Of a stretch of 64,000 nucleotides of DNA, positions 25,135 through 33,859 are shown piece by piece. Both the position numbers and the translations under genes were made by a program. The notes beneath the pieces were generated by a model, which made no database searches, had not been told where the DNA came from, and saw only the letters and a list, made by a program, of their open reading frames with translations. Positions within the stretch are counted from its first letter, which is position 1; each line of letters begins with the position of its first letter. This DNA is from Lachnospiraceae bacterium (lineage in GTDB: Bacteria > Bacillota > Clostridia > Lachnospirales > Lachnospiraceae): assembly GCA_024403355.1 (NCBI GenBank), contig JAKSRW010000001.1, forward strand, positions 124,001 to 188,000, written 5' to 3'.

Positions 25135-27657
25135 ATGAAGAAGGTTGAACTACTTGCACCGGCAGGCTCCTTTGATGCGCTTCGTGCCGCAATAAATGCC
25201 GGAGCGGATGCGGTATATATGGGCGGGCTGAAATTCGGTGCCAGAGCCTATGCGGATAATCCCGATGAGGATGGCATGATAAAAGCCATTGAATTCTGTC
25301 ATTTGCGCGGTAAAAAGCTCTATATGACAGTTAATACTCTTTTTAAGGAAGAAGAGCTTTTTGAAGGTCTTTATGCATTTTTAAAGCCATACTATGAGGC
25401 CGGACTTGATGCTGTTATAGTGCAGGATATGGGTGCGGTAAAGTATATTTCCGATAATTTTCCGGGACTTGATATTCACCTCAGTACCCAGTGCACTATT
25501 ACCATGGCTGAGGGTGCGGAGCAGATAGTTAAGGAAACAGGGGCGCAGGAAGCAATTACAAGGCTTGTTCCGGCCAGGGAGCTTTCTTTGGATGAATTAA
25601 AGCAGATGCGTGAAAACACAGGTCTTGAAATAGAGGTGTTTATTCATGGGGCTCTTTGCTACTGTTATTCTGGACAGTGTCTGCTCAGCAGTATGGCGGG
25701 CGGCAGAAGCGGTAACCGCGGGCGCTGTGCCCAGCCCTGCAGAAGGCTTTATTCCACGGAATCCGGTGCGGGGTATTATCTTTCACCAAAGGATATGTGC
25801 ACGCTTACAGCTGTTCATGAGCTGCTTGAGGCGGGCGTTGATTCACTTAAGATAGAAGGAAGAATGAAAAGCCCGGAATATGTGGCAGGTGTCGTTTCTA
25901 TTTATCGTGAATATATTGATAAATACTATGAGCTTGGGGCAAAGGCTTACAGGGGCTGGCTTGAGAATAAAGAAAAAGTCGAAGCGAGTCTTGACAGACT
26001 CAGGGAGCTTTACAACAGAGGCGGTTTTAACAGCGGCTATCTTAAAGAGCATAACGGCCGTGAGATGATGACTCTTACAAGACCCAACCACTCAGGTGTA
26101 AAGGTAGGAACAGTGGTTAAATGCGAGGGCAGAAAGGCCGTTATCAGGCTGGAGGAGCCTGTAGGGAAGGGTGACGTTCTGGAAATCAGAAGCTCAGCTC
26201 TTAATGCGAACGGAAGCTTTAAGGGCGAAAAGGCTTTGTATGAATTCACTCTTGGCGAGAATTATTCCTCGGGAGTAATGTTTGGTGTATTGACCATGAA
26301 GGAAAGAACCGCCGTTCCGGGACTTGAGGTATTTCGTACCAAAAATGATGCATTGCTTCGCGAGCTTCGTGAAAAATATCTTGAAAAGGATTCAAAATGT
26401 CCCGTAAAGATCAGTTTTACGGCGGCAGTCGGAAAAGAATCCGAACTGACATTTTCATGTGCAGCGGATAAGGGCGGCCTGGCAGGTGGGGCTGAGTATA
26501 TAAGTGTCAGTGTAAAGGGAAATATCGTCGATGCGGCTAAAAACGCCCCCACGACTTCAAATGATGTGAAAAAACAGCTGGAAAAGCTGGGAGATACAGA
26601 ATTTGTTTCGGCAGGAACAGAGATTACGCTCGAGGGCAATTTATTCCTTCCTGTAGGCGAATTAAACAGATTAAGACGTGAGGCGGCAGCACTGATCAGA
26701 GAAGAAATTCTTAAAAATACTGCCGAACCCCATTTATGCGAAAAAATTTTTTCAGAGAAAAATTGCCCGAAAACGGCCGTAAACAGGCAGACGGATGAGA
26801 ATTCGCAAAATAAAAAAACAGATAATAATCCCGAAATAAACGTCCTTGTCTCAGACCTTGTTCAGCTTAAAAAGCTGCTGAACTACGAATTTATTAATGA
26901 TATTTACTTTGATATTTCAGCCTATGATTACATAAAGGAAGATGCGGTATTTGATGAGGTAATCAGGTTATGCGGGGAAGCAGGCAGAAGACTTTTATTT
27001 GCCCTTCCGTACATTATCAGAAGCAAAAATGCCGGGGCAGTCAGAAATTTTGCAAAAAAATATCATAAAAACGCAGGTTTTCTGATAAGAAACCATGAGG
27101 CTGCGGCGCTGCTTGAGGGCTATGATTGTGAGATTAGAAGTGATTATCAGCTGTACGCAATGAACAGCTCGGCCGCTGAACTGTCGGGAAGGGCTTATAC
27201 CGTTTCGCCTGAGCTGAATTCACAGGAAATCAGGTCTGTTGCGGGTGAAAATTCAGAGCTTATCATTTACGGATTAATGCCTGTAATCTATTCTGCTCAG
27301 TGTGTTTATAAAAATATTTACTGCAAATGCAGTCCCACGGGCCGCTGTGAGAGTGTTCACGGGCTTATCGGGCTGACGGATGAAAAGGGCTTTAGATTCC
27401 CTACAACAAGGCTATGTAATGACTGCTGCAATATTATCTATAACAGCTCAGTACTTAACCTGCTTCACCGCTACGAGGACCTTTTAAGAACAGGCTGTGG
27501 AAGATTCAGACTTAATTTCACCTATGAGAAGGCTTCGGAAACCGGACTGATACTTGACTGTCTTGAAAGGGTTATGGCGAAAGAAGGATATTTGCTGCCC
27601 GATGAGATAATGGGTATGAAATTTACAAACGGTCATTTCTGCCGCGGGGTGGAATAA
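25135..27657 (+). CDS. Peptidase U32 family protein, probable RNA hydroxylation enzyme
   Basis: An 840-residue long-form U32 protein. The N-terminal U32 core (LLAPAGSFDALRAAINAGADAVYMGG) contains the family Cys cluster in HGALCYCYSGQCLLSS and GRCAQPCRRLYS. It is followed by DUF3656-like beta-rich regions and a second TIM-like half with more cysteines near the C-terminus (CVYKNIYCKCSPTGRC, CNDCC). U32 relatives (TrhP, RlhA) are now linked to tRNA or 23S rRNA hydroxylation rather than proteolysis; which one applies here cannot be decided. ATG 25135 follows an AGAGAGGA site. Confidence 0.9.
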   Translation: MKKVELLAPAGSFDALRAAINAGADAVYMGGLKFGARAYADNPDEDGMIKAIEFCHLRGKKLYMTVNTLFKEEELFEGLYAFLKPYYEAGLDAVIVQDMGAVKYISDNFPGLDIHLSTQCTITMAEGAEQIVKETGAQEAITRLVPARELSLDELKQMRENTGLEIEVFIHGALCYCYSGQCLLSSMAGGRSGNRGRCAQPCRRLYSTESGAGYYLSPKDMCTLTAVHELLEAGVDSLKIEGRMKSPEYVAGVVSIYREYIDKYYELGAKAYRGWLENKEKVEASLDRLRELYNRGGFNSGYLKEHNGREMMTLTRPNHSGVKVGTVVKCEGRKAVIRLEEPVGKGDVLEIRSSALNANGSFKGEKALYEFTLGENYSSGVMFGVLTMKERTAVPGLEVFRTKNDALLRELREKYLEKDSKCPVKISFTAAVGKESELTFSCAADKGGLAGGAEYISVSVKGNIVDAAKNAPTTSNDVKKQLEKLGDTEFVSAGTEITLEGNLFLPVGELNRLRREAAALIREEILKNTAEPHLCEKIFSEKNCPKTAVNRQTDENSQNKKTDNNPEINVLVSDLVQLKKLLNYEFINDIYFDISAYDYIKEDAVFDEVIRLCGEAGRRLLFALPYIIRSKNAGAVRNFAKKYHKNAGFLIRNHEAAALLEGYDCEIRSDYQLYAMNSSAAELSGRAYTVSPELNSQEIRSVAGENSELIIYGLMPVIYSAQCVYKNIYCKCSPTGRCESVHGLIGLTDEKGFRFPTTRLCNDCCNIIYNSSVLNLLHRYEDLLRTGCGRFRLNFTYEKASETGLILDCLERVMAKEGYLLPDEIMGMKFTNGHFCRGVE

Positions 27658-27671
27658 AATGAAAGAGGATT

Positions 27672-27753
27672 AGTGTGAAGATATTTTCACTCGCAAATTT
27701 CTGCCTAAGGGCTAAAGGTTTGCAATATCCCTGGAAAGGCATGGTAATTTTAT
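27672..27753 (+). promoter_or_regulatory. Structured leader of the 27.75-kb gene (leader family B)
   Basis: GTGAA/TTCAC hairpin (about 27675-27691), then GCAAATTTCTGCCT, an AGGG/CCCT pair, TTTGCA (27719-27724), 9 nt, GAAAGG (27734-27739), CAT, GGT, 8 nt, ATG. TGCCT (27702-27706) can also pair with AGGCA at 27737-27741, which would mask the ribosome-binding site. Confidence 0.5.
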
Positions 27754-28110
27754 ATGCAGATTTTCGATTATTTAGCCGGGAAAACAGCCGGCATTAATAT
27801 AGTGTCTGTTTTGGCTGAAGGGGCATCAGACGTTACAAATAGCGTAAATGAGTCTGCAGCCGCAGTGACATCTGCTGCGGTAAATGAGCAGGGTTCTGTA
27901 TGGTCATCGGTTTTGGTACTGGCGGGCTGTATACTTGTAATCGTTCTTCTGGTGGTTATGTGGTCGCAGTATATGAAGGCGCAGAAGCGCCCGGGCGGAC
28001 GCGTGCAAAAAAAGGATGAAAAAGCCTTTGACAGCAACGGAATAGTAGATAAATCTGCTCAAAAGAAGAATATCAGCGGCTTTGCAAACATTGCAAAAAA
28101 GGAAAAATAA
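27754..28110 (+). CDS. Small single-pass membrane protein, unknown function
   Basis: A 118-residue protein with an Ala/Val/Ser-rich N-terminal part that is probably extracytoplasmic (about 1-48). One membrane helix (about 49-69, VLVLAGCILVIVLLVVMW) is followed by a basic cytoplasmic tail rich in Lys. The size and layout recall FliO-like proteins, but no motif supports that. It follows the U32 gene with its own structured leader. Confidence 0.65.
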   Translation: MQIFDYLAGKTAGINIVSVLAEGASDVTNSVNESAAAVTSAAVNEQGSVWSSVLVLAGCILVIVLLVVMWSQYMKAQKRPGGRVQKKDEKAFDSNGIVDKSAQKKNISGFANIAKKEK

Positions 28111-28111
28111 C

Positions 28112-28140
28112 TTGCTTTTATTGTAAAATTATATTATAAT
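28112..28140 (+). promoter_or_regulatory. Putative promoter of the Nudix gene
   Basis: TTGCTT, 17-bp spacer, consensus TATAAT, about 43 nt before the coding start. Confidence 0.65.
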
Positions 28141-28182
28141 ATTACCAACTATTGATAACACACCTGGAACAGGAGGCTGGCT

Positions 28183-28638
28183 ATGGTCGAGGCTACGAGC
28201 TGTGGCGGTGTTGTTATTTTCAGAGGCAAGATATTGTTGCTTTATAAGAACTACAAGAACAAGTACGAGGGCTGGGTGCTTCCCAAAGGAACGGTCGAAG
28301 AAGGGGAAGAGCATAACGAAACCGCCCTGCGCGAGGTGAAGGAGGAGTCCGGCGCTACGAACCCGCAGATTATCAAATATGTGGGAAAGAGTCAGTATAC
28401 CTTTAACACACCGCAGAATACAGTACTGAAGGATGTTCACTGGTTTCTTATGATGTCTGACAGCTATTACAGCAAGCCACAGAGAGAAGAGTATTTTTGT
28501 GATTCCGGTTACTACAAGTACCATGAGGCTTATCATTTGCTTAAGTTTGCGAATGAGAAGCAGATTCTTGAGCAGGCCTATAATGAGTATATGGAGCTCA
28601 AGAAAAGCAACCTTTGGGGAAACAAGAAGTACTACTAA
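28183..28638 (+). CDS. Nudix hydrolase
   Basis: A 151-residue Nudix protein with a complete Nudix box (residues about 38-60: G, then E after EEG, REVKEESGA). The early segment CGGVVIFRGKILLLYKNYKNKYEGWVLPKG, split here by family convention into strand and box, is of the diadenosine-polyphosphate/NTP pyrophosphatase type. Substrate cannot be decided. ACAGGAGG lies 8 nt before ATG. Own promoter and terminator indicate a single-gene unit. Confidence 0.9.
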   Translation: MVEATSCGGVVIFRGKILLLYKNYKNKYEGWVLPKGTVEEGEEHNETALREVKEESGATNPQIIKYVGKSQYTFNTPQNTVLKDVHWFLMMSDSYYSKPQREEYFCDSGYYKYHEAYHLLKFANEKQILEQAYNEYMELKKSNLWGNKKYY

Positions 28639-28647
28639 AAATGAACA

Positions 28648-28683
28648 GGGCTGTTGCACAAATGTGTGACAGCCCCATTTTTT
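28648..28683 (+). terminator. Terminator after Nudix gene
   Basis: GGGCTGT-GCACA/TGTGT-ACAGCCC stem with a 2-nt apical loop (opening to 4 in practice) followed by CATTTTTT. Confidence 0.85.
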
Positions 28684-28728
28684 CCGAAAATGGATTGATA
28701 TTTTCTTTGGAAAGGTCCGGTCACCATA

Positions 28729-29232
28729 ATGAATTTTATAGATAAGATTTTGAATGCAATGATCAACTGGTTTTTGCATTTGTTTAAAAATGAAAATACA
28801 AGAAATAAGCTCGCAAAGATTGTAAATCTTGAAATAATCACATACCTTATTGCGGGCGTGCTTACCACAATTGTTAACTGGATCGTATCATATATCATGA
28901 ATGATATTATCCATATGCAGTCGGCTACTGTAATCAGTATTATTTCCTGGGTGGTTTCGGTTGCGTTTGCTTACTGGATAAACAGTTCCTGGGTATTTAA
29001 GAGTAAATATGCAGGCATGAAAAAGGAAATGGAGAAAATCTGGAAGTTTGTTTCTTCGAGACTGATTACAGGCGTGCTTGAGGTCGGCGGAATGTGGCTG
29101 TTCTGCGATGTCCTTTTATGGGCATTCTGGCCTGTAAAGATTGTAATTTCAGTAGTGGTAGTTATTCTTAACTATGTTTTCAGTAAGCTTTTTGTATTCT
29201 TAAAAAAGAACACGGATGAAGGGAATAAGTGA
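28729..29232 (+). CDS. GtrA-family membrane protein
   Basis: A 167-residue protein with four membrane helices (about 37-55, 65-85, 103-125, 133-155) and the GtrA-like segment ITYLIAGVLTTIVNW and FAYWINSSWVFKS. GtrA proteins are thought to flip lipid-linked sugars for cell-surface glycosylation. No glycosyltransferase partner lies nearby. The start follows GAAAGG-TCC-GGT and 7 nt. The stop overlaps the next start as TGATG, so it is coupled to the rRNA methyltransferase gene. Confidence 0.9.
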   Translation: MNFIDKILNAMINWFLHLFKNENTRNKLAKIVNLEIITYLIAGVLTTIVNWIVSYIMNDIIHMQSATVISIISWVVSVAFAYWINSSWVFKSKYAGMKKEMEKIWKFVSSRLITGVLEVGGMWLFCDVLLWAFWPVKIVISVVVVILNYVFSKLFVFLKKNTDEGNK

Positions 29233-30476
29233 TGGCAGGATATATCAAATTAAAGAAAAATGAAGGACGTGCCCTGAAAAGAGGCGGCCTTTGGATATAT
29301 GACAATGAAATTGCCGAGGAGGTAATTGAGGGTGAAAACGGGGATATCGTGGATGTCCTTGATTTTGACGGATTTTTTCTCGGTAACGGTTTTATAAATA
29401 CAAATTCGAAAATCCGTGTGAGAATGCTTACAAGACGCAGTAAGATTTCCGAAAATGAGCGCGAAATTGTGGGAGGCAGAAGCTTTCCCGGAATTTCTCT
29501 TTCGGCACTTATTGAAAAGCGTGTAAGAGATGCCTGGGACTACCGAAAAACTACAGTTGATACAGGAAGCTGCCGAGTGATATTCGGTGAGGCTGATTTT
29601 CTTCCGGGAATCGTAATAGATAAGTTTTCTGATGTGCTTGTGGTTGAGTCGCTTGCACTTGGAATAGAGAAGCTTAAATTAAGGATTATCGATGCACTGA
29701 AGAAGGTTCTTTCGGCGGACGGAATAAGCATTCGCGGCGTATATGAGCGCAGTGATGCAAAGGTGCGCGAGGAGGAAGGTCTCCAGCGTTACAAGGGCTT
29801 TATAGGGCCTGAATTTGATACTAAAATTCTGATTGATGAAAATGGTGTAAAGTATTATGTTGACATTCTGGACGGACAGAAGACAGGCTTCTTCCTGGAC
29901 CAGAAGTATAACAGACTTGCGGTTTCAAAAATCTGTAAGGGGAAGAAGGTTCTGGACTGCTTCACTCATACCGGTTCCTTTGCACTTAATGCGGCGGCAG
30001 GCGGTGCGGCAGAGGTTACCGGCGTGGATATTTCCGAGCTTGGCTGTGAGCAGGCGCGTGAAAATGCTTCTCTTAACGAATTTGGAAGCAGGGTGAGCTT
30101 TGTATGCAAGGATGTGTTTGAATACCTTCCCGAGCTTGTGGAAAAGGGAGAAAAATACGATGTTGTAATTCTTGACCCTCCCGCATTTACAAAGTCCAGA
30201 AGCTCTGTAAAGAATGCGCAGAAGGGCTATAAGGAAATCAACCTTCGTGCCATGAAGCTGGTTAAAAACGGAGGATATCTCTGCACCTGTTCATGTTCGC
30301 ATTTTATGACACCTGAGCTATTTACGGAAGCGATAGCAGCGGCGGCAAAGGATGCGCATAAGCGTGTAAAGCAGATAGAGTACCGCACTCAGGCGGCGGA
30401 CCACCCCATATTGTGGGCAGCGGACAATTCCCTCTATCTCAAGTTCTATATTCTGCAAATCTGCGATGAGGTCTGA
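29232..30476 (+). CDS. rlmI: Class I 23S rRNA methyltransferase, RlmI-like
   Basis: A 414-residue protein with an N-terminal PUA-like domain (about 1-75; LKKNEGRALKRGGLWIYDNE), a middle domain, and a SAM-binding Rossmann fold (VLDCFTHTGSFALNAA, about 237-252). The catalytic-loop motif is DPPAFTKSR, with a conserved CSCSHFM segment near the end. RlmI methylates a 23S rRNA cytosine (m5C1962 in E. coli). Coupling with gtrA is by TGATG overlap. A hairpin overlaps its stop codon. Confidence 0.92.
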   Translation: MAGYIKLKKNEGRALKRGGLWIYDNEIAEEVIEGENGDIVDVLDFDGFFLGNGFINTNSKIRVRMLTRRSKISENEREIVGGRSFPGISLSALIEKRVRDAWDYRKTTVDTGSCRVIFGEADFLPGIVIDKFSDVLVVESLALGIEKLKLRIIDALKKVLSADGISIRGVYERSDAKVREEEGLQRYKGFIGPEFDTKILIDENGVKYYVDILDGQKTGFFLDQKYNRLAVSKICKGKKVLDCFTHTGSFALNAAAGGAAEVTGVDISELGCEQARENASLNEFGSRVSFVCKDVFEYLPELVEKGEKYDVVILDPPAFTKSRSSVKNAQKGYKEINLRAMKLVKNGGYLCTCSCSHFMTPELFTEAIAAAAKDAHKRVKQIEYRTQAADHPILWAADNSLYLKFYILQICDEV

Positions 30477-30520
30477 CCCTGCGATGGTCTCTTGGGGACG
30501 GGGTCGTTGGCTCATTTTTT
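30475..30520 (+). terminator. Putative terminator overlapping the rlmI stop codon
   Basis: GACCCTG/CGGGGTC 7-bp stem, then GTTGGCTCATTTTTT. The T-tract begins 9 nt after the stem, so efficiency is uncertain. It contains GGGGACGG, also seen at 55546 and 62093. Confidence 0.45.
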
Positions 30521-30715
30521 GCCGGGCTTTTGCCGACAAAGCGATTCGCTAATGGAATTTTTGAAAATAATATTTATATTATATTGCTCTTTTGCTGTTA
30601 ATTTATTTGATGCTTTTGCCGATATAATTATTAGTTAAAGGTCGGTTGTTTACGATAACGGGGTATCGTATATTATTGATGAAATGCCGGCCGCTGATGA
30701 ACGGAGGAGAAGGTA

Positions 30716-30916
30716 TTGAGTGACAGAAGCTATTCACCGGTGCTGCCTTTTGACGGCACACAAAATGACAGTTTTCTGATTTACGACAATGAGAGATATG
30801 TGTGTCATGTCGACCACTACAAGTCTGAATCTCAGGTCCGTCTTCATCATAATACCATGGTGAAGTATTACTCCTGCAAGGTGAGCGAAGAGCCTGTATT
30901 GCTGGGCGGAGACTGA
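30716..30916 (+). CDS. Small hypothetical protein, 66 residues, TTG start
   Basis: The ORF begins with TTG 7 nt after a strong GGAGGAGAAGG site, with no better start. The product has a Tyr/His-rich middle (IYDNERYVCHVDHYKSES) and no signal peptide or membrane helix. It is preceded by a TACGATA/TATCGTA hairpin (30651-30670) in the 239-bp gap after rlmI. The family was not recognised. The ribosome-binding site and the isolated position support it being real. Confidence 0.5.
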   Translation: MSDRSYSPVLPFDGTQNDSFLIYDNERYVCHVDHYKSESQVRLHHNTMVKYYSCKVSEEPVLLGGD

Positions 30917-30959
30917 TGGGGCAGACGAATCCGGCAGAGGGCTTTTGGAACGGCCACCC

Positions 30960-30988
30960 TTGAAAAAACAGCAAAAATATGATATAAT
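30960..30988 (+). promoter_or_regulatory. Promoter of the 31.16-kb operon
   Basis: TTGAAA, 17-bp spacer, consensus TATAAT. It leaves a leader of about 160 nt that contains two hairpins. Confidence 0.75.
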
Positions 30989-31074
30989 CAGTTTATGAAC
31001 GCGAAAGTGTTTGAGTATTTCAGTTTTAAAAACAGGATATTCAGACTTTTTTTGCTATTATAAATTATTGTTTG

Positions 31075-31140
31075 CGACAGATGAACAATTATATGTAAAG
31101 TCTGTCGATTTGCTGCGAAAAAGTATTATGCGAATAATAC
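31075..31140 (+). promoter_or_regulatory. Two hairpins in the leader of the 31.16-kb gene
   Basis: CGACAG/CTGTCG (31075-31107) is followed by GTATTAT/ATAATAC (31123-31140) capped by the stable tetraloop GCGA. The second hairpin ends directly before the GGAAGGGAGGG ribosome-binding site. Confidence 0.5.
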
Positions 31141-31156
31141 GGAAGGGAGGGCCTGA

Positions 31157-31870
31157 ATGACTATCTATGTTTCGGATCTTGGCATCAGTTCAAGTAATCC
31201 GTACAGCTCGTCAAATACCAAGGTTAGTTATGTATCGATGAACGAACGCTTAAATCAGGCGCCCGTTGACCGTGTAAAGGGTGTAGGTTCAGCTACGGAT
31301 GCACCTTCCAGACGCGGTGTTGCAGAAAAAGCCAGACAGGATTACGTGGCAGAGAATAATCCGGCATATACCATTGATTTTTCATCTGCAGGTAAGGCAC
31401 TGGTTAAAAATATGAAGCTGATGAAGAGTAACGCAGAGGCTCTTTCGGCGAAGAATGATACATTAACCGCTAACAACAGATATTCACTTTCAGCAAATAA
31501 TAAAGACAATAGTTCAAGGAAGAACGATACAGATACAAAGGATGTATACAGCTTTAATGCAGTGGATGCTGCAGCTCCCAATATGTCGGTAAGAGAAACC
31601 GAAGAGGAGGACAGGGTCGGTATTGCAGAGGATACGGAGCAGGTAACTGAGGCTTCCGCCTCAAGCTCTAAGGCGGTACTTTCACAGTACAGTGAATTCC
31701 AGCTCAGCAGTATGGTCAGCGAAGGAACAATCACTCAGGCTGAAATGAACAGAGAGCTTGCTTCACGTGCGGATGCGGATGATGCGGCAGAGCAGACACA
31801 GTCTCAGATTATGAGACAGGCAGTGAATGCTTACAGCTATCAGATGAATTTTGCAAGTACGATGTTTTAA
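31157..31870 (+). CDS. Hypothetical protein upstream of FliD-like gene
   Basis: A 237-residue, Ser/Asn/Ala-rich, mainly disordered protein without a signal peptide. Low-complexity middle (about 95-160) is followed by a helical C-terminal part (SQYSEFQLSSMVSEGTIT, then QAEMNREL and YSYQMNFASTMF). The Ser/Asn-rich start and helical C-terminus recall proteins of the flagellar axial or export family, and the next gene is FliD-like; this is inference only. It has a strong GGGAGGG site 8 nt before ATG. No family was recognised. Confidence 0.7.
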   Translation: MTIYVSDLGISSSNPYSSSNTKVSYVSMNERLNQAPVDRVKGVGSATDAPSRRGVAEKARQDYVAENNPAYTIDFSSAGKALVKNMKLMKSNAEALSAKNDTLTANNRYSLSANNKDNSSRKNDTDTKDVYSFNAVDAAAPNMSVRETEEEDRVGIAEDTEQVTEASASSSKAVLSQYSEFQLSSMVSEGTITQAEMNRELASRADADDAAEQTQSQIMRQAVNAYSYQMNFASTMF

Positions 31871-31957
31871 GAGCAGATTTAACAGTATTGTTTAGTAATC
31901 TGTAATTTATATAGTTTTACGTCTCAGCGCACAGGGAAGTGCGGGATAGGAGAGATT

Positions 31958-32653
31958 ATGGGTTCAATTTTCGGAATTAACGGAAACAGTTCAAATCAGA
32001 ATAATTATAATCTGACCGCTTCTATGTTTCAGTCAGGTTCGGGTAACGCACTTGGTGATATGGCCCTTATAAGGTCAGGTGCTTATAAGAAGCTTCTTTC
32101 GGCATATTATAAGAATGACAGCAGCTCAAATCCCAAGGATATGGTTACCGATGGTAAGGAAAAGAACAACCTTGTGATAGCAAAGGACAGTGCCGCAGAG
32201 CTTAAAAAGTCAGCTAACAGCCTGATGAATGCCGATATTAGCGAGGAAGGACGTTCAGACCTGAAGGAGAAGCTTAAAAGCTTTGTGAAGGACTATAATG
32301 CGATGCTTGATGCAGGCAGTGATGTTGATACACAGGCAGTGCTTCGCAGTACTCTTTGGATGACACAGTCTACATCAAAGAACTCGGGACTGCTGAATGA
32401 TCTGGGTATTTCGGTCGGTACAGACAATAAGCTTACGCTTGATGAGGAAAAGTTTGATAAGGCTCAGCTCTCAACCATGAAGACACTTTTCAAGGGAACA
32501 GATTCATTTGTGGGAAGAGCAGGCTCAAGAGCTGATTCGATTGCAAAGATTGCGGTAAAGACCGCTACACAGGGCACAAGCGCCGCACTTTATAATAAGA
32601 CAGGAAATTATGATAGTATTTCAGTTGCCGGTCTTTTCAATAAAACAAAATAA
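31958..32653 (+). CDS. FliD (flagellar cap) C-terminal-like protein
   Basis: A 231-residue protein without signal peptide. Its second half carries the FliD_C-type pattern: a helix with FVKDYNAML, then LLNDLGISVGTDNKLTLDEEKFDKA and MKTLF, as in hook-associated protein 2 where 'GI..dG.L.lDe.kf..al' precedes the chain end. At about half the length of true FliD, with no D2/D3 domain, it may be a minimal cap, an export chaperone target, or a derived secreted protein. It probably forms an operon with the preceding gene. Confidence 0.65.
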   Translation: MGSIFGINGNSSNQNNYNLTASMFQSGSGNALGDMALIRSGAYKKLLSAYYKNDSSSNPKDMVTDGKEKNNLVIAKDSAAELKKSANSLMNADISEEGRSDLKEKLKSFVKDYNAMLDAGSDVDTQAVLRSTLWMTQSTSKNSGLLNDLGISVGTDNKLTLDEEKFDKAQLSTMKTLFKGTDSFVGRAGSRADSIAKIAVKTATQGTSAALYNKTGNYDSISVAGLFNKTK

Positions 32654-32686
32654 CGGTTGATAAACGCTTTGAACATAATCATAAAA

Positions 32687-32727
32687 ATAAGAGTCAAAAT
32701 CTGAAAAACAGGTCTTGACTCTTTTCT
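32687..32727 (+). terminator. Bidirectional terminator after FliD-like gene
   Basis: AAGAGTCAA/TTGACTCTT stem with a 17-nt loop and TTCTTTT on the right. It also ends the leftward gene whose stop is at 32729. Confidence 0.8.
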
Positions 32728-32728
32728 T

Positions 32729-33844
32729 TTATCTGTTTGGCTGATAAATCTCTATCAGCATAATGTCCTTGCGCATAAGCTTTAGCGTCAGATGGGCATC
32801 ATCAGCATTTTTTGCTGAAAAATACGAAATATAGTTACCGTTATTGTTGTTGAAACGGTCATAAGCATTGATGTTGAAGCCGGCTTCCTTGCAGCTTTCG
32901 ATATACTCAATAAACTTCTGCTCAGTAATATCATTTACATAATAATCGAAGGATGAGCTGGAAATTGACTGTACGCTGCCTTTGCTTGAGTCCGGAGCAG
33001 GTATAAGCTTCGCCAGCCCTACGTTGGGCCAGGTAAATTCGCTAAAATCTATCGGGGCTTCAACTGTTACCGATACTGAGTCGTTGTATTCCCAAATCGA
33101 AAGCTTGTTGTCGTTTTCATCATAGGCAATAAAGTTGCTGTCCTGAACATAAACATCAATGTTAAAGCCTTTTTCCTTACAAAGAGCTATGTAGCTCTCG
33201 GCATAGCCTGATTTATAATCTGAGAAATGAAAGCTTGCATTTTTGTTTGATGTTGTAAAAAATGTAAGCTTGGCTTCAGGCTCGGGTACCTTTTCCGCCA
33301 TTCCTATAGACATCCAGGTATATTGGTATGAGCTTGAGCTGGAGGAGTCGGCGTTCATTCCGCAAACTACCGCCACCGGCATCAGAAATACACAGGACAC
33401 TATAAGCAGAATAATGGTTAGTTTGATTTTACGGGTCATGGCGTTTCGCTTGGCCAGGAGCATTACAAAAGCGGTAACGGCCAATGCAAACTGCAGCATG
33501 CTGAAAAAACCGAACAGCTTGTATTCTGTGGAAAATCCGAAGAGCATCATTATAAGGAAAAAGCCGGCCATGACGAGGAGCAGAATTGCCAGAAGAATGT
33601 CCTTGAAGGATGACTTTGTGGTTTCTGTCTCAGCCATGGTCTTCTTAACTATTTTTGTTACGTCTTTTTCAAAATCTTTTTTTGCTTTTTTGCCGGATTT
33701 TTTGACCTCTTCGGAAACAATGTCCTTTATTTCATCGGGGGTGAGGTCATCCGGAATTATTTCTGTGGAATTACAGTAAGGGCAGAAATAGAAGCCTTTT
33801 TCTTTGTTCAGCTCCATTATGCCGTTACAGGATTTACAATTCAT
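32729..33844 (-). CDS. Zinc-ribbon membrane protein with two DUF6591-like repeats
   Basis: A 371-residue protein. An N-terminal zinc ribbon (CKSC...CPYC, residues 3-24) is followed by a charged linker, three hydrophobic segments (about 84-105, 110-130, 140-163), and two similar extracytoplasmic modules of about 90 residues. Each module starts with a hydrophobic-Pro-x-Pro motif (EKVPEPEAKLTFF, KLIPAPDSSKGSV) and contains a Cys-Lys-Glu-x-Gly-Phe-Asn-Ile segment (CKEKGFNIDVY, CKEAGFNINAY). This duplication suggests DUF6591 repeats. Function is unknown. AGGAG precedes ATG by 5 nt; it lies 15 bp downstream of the cyclophilin gene in the same operon. Confidence 0.82.
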   Translation of the reverse strand: MNCKSCNGIMELNKEKGFYFCPYCNSTEIIPDDLTPDEIKDIVSEEVKKSGKKAKKDFEKDVTKIVKKTMAETETTKSSFKDILLAILLLVMAGFFLIMMLFGFSTEYKLFGFFSMLQFALAVTAFVMLLAKRNAMTRKIKLTIILLIVSCVFLMPVAVVCGMNADSSSSSSYQYTWMSIGMAEKVPEPEAKLTFFTTSNKNASFHFSDYKSGYAESYIALCKEKGFNIDVYVQDSNFIAYDENDNKLSIWEYNDSVSVTVEAPIDFSEFTWPNVGLAKLIPAPDSSKGSVQSISSSSFDYYVNDITEQKFIEYIESCKEAGFNINAYDRFNNNNGNYISYFSAKNADDAHLTLKLMRKDIMLIEIYQPNR

Positions 33845-33859
33845 ACGGTCTCCTAATTA

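Noticed and set aside
27754-28110. FliO flagellar export protein
   Set aside because: Only size and single membrane helix agree; no FliO motif and no flagellar export genes nearby.
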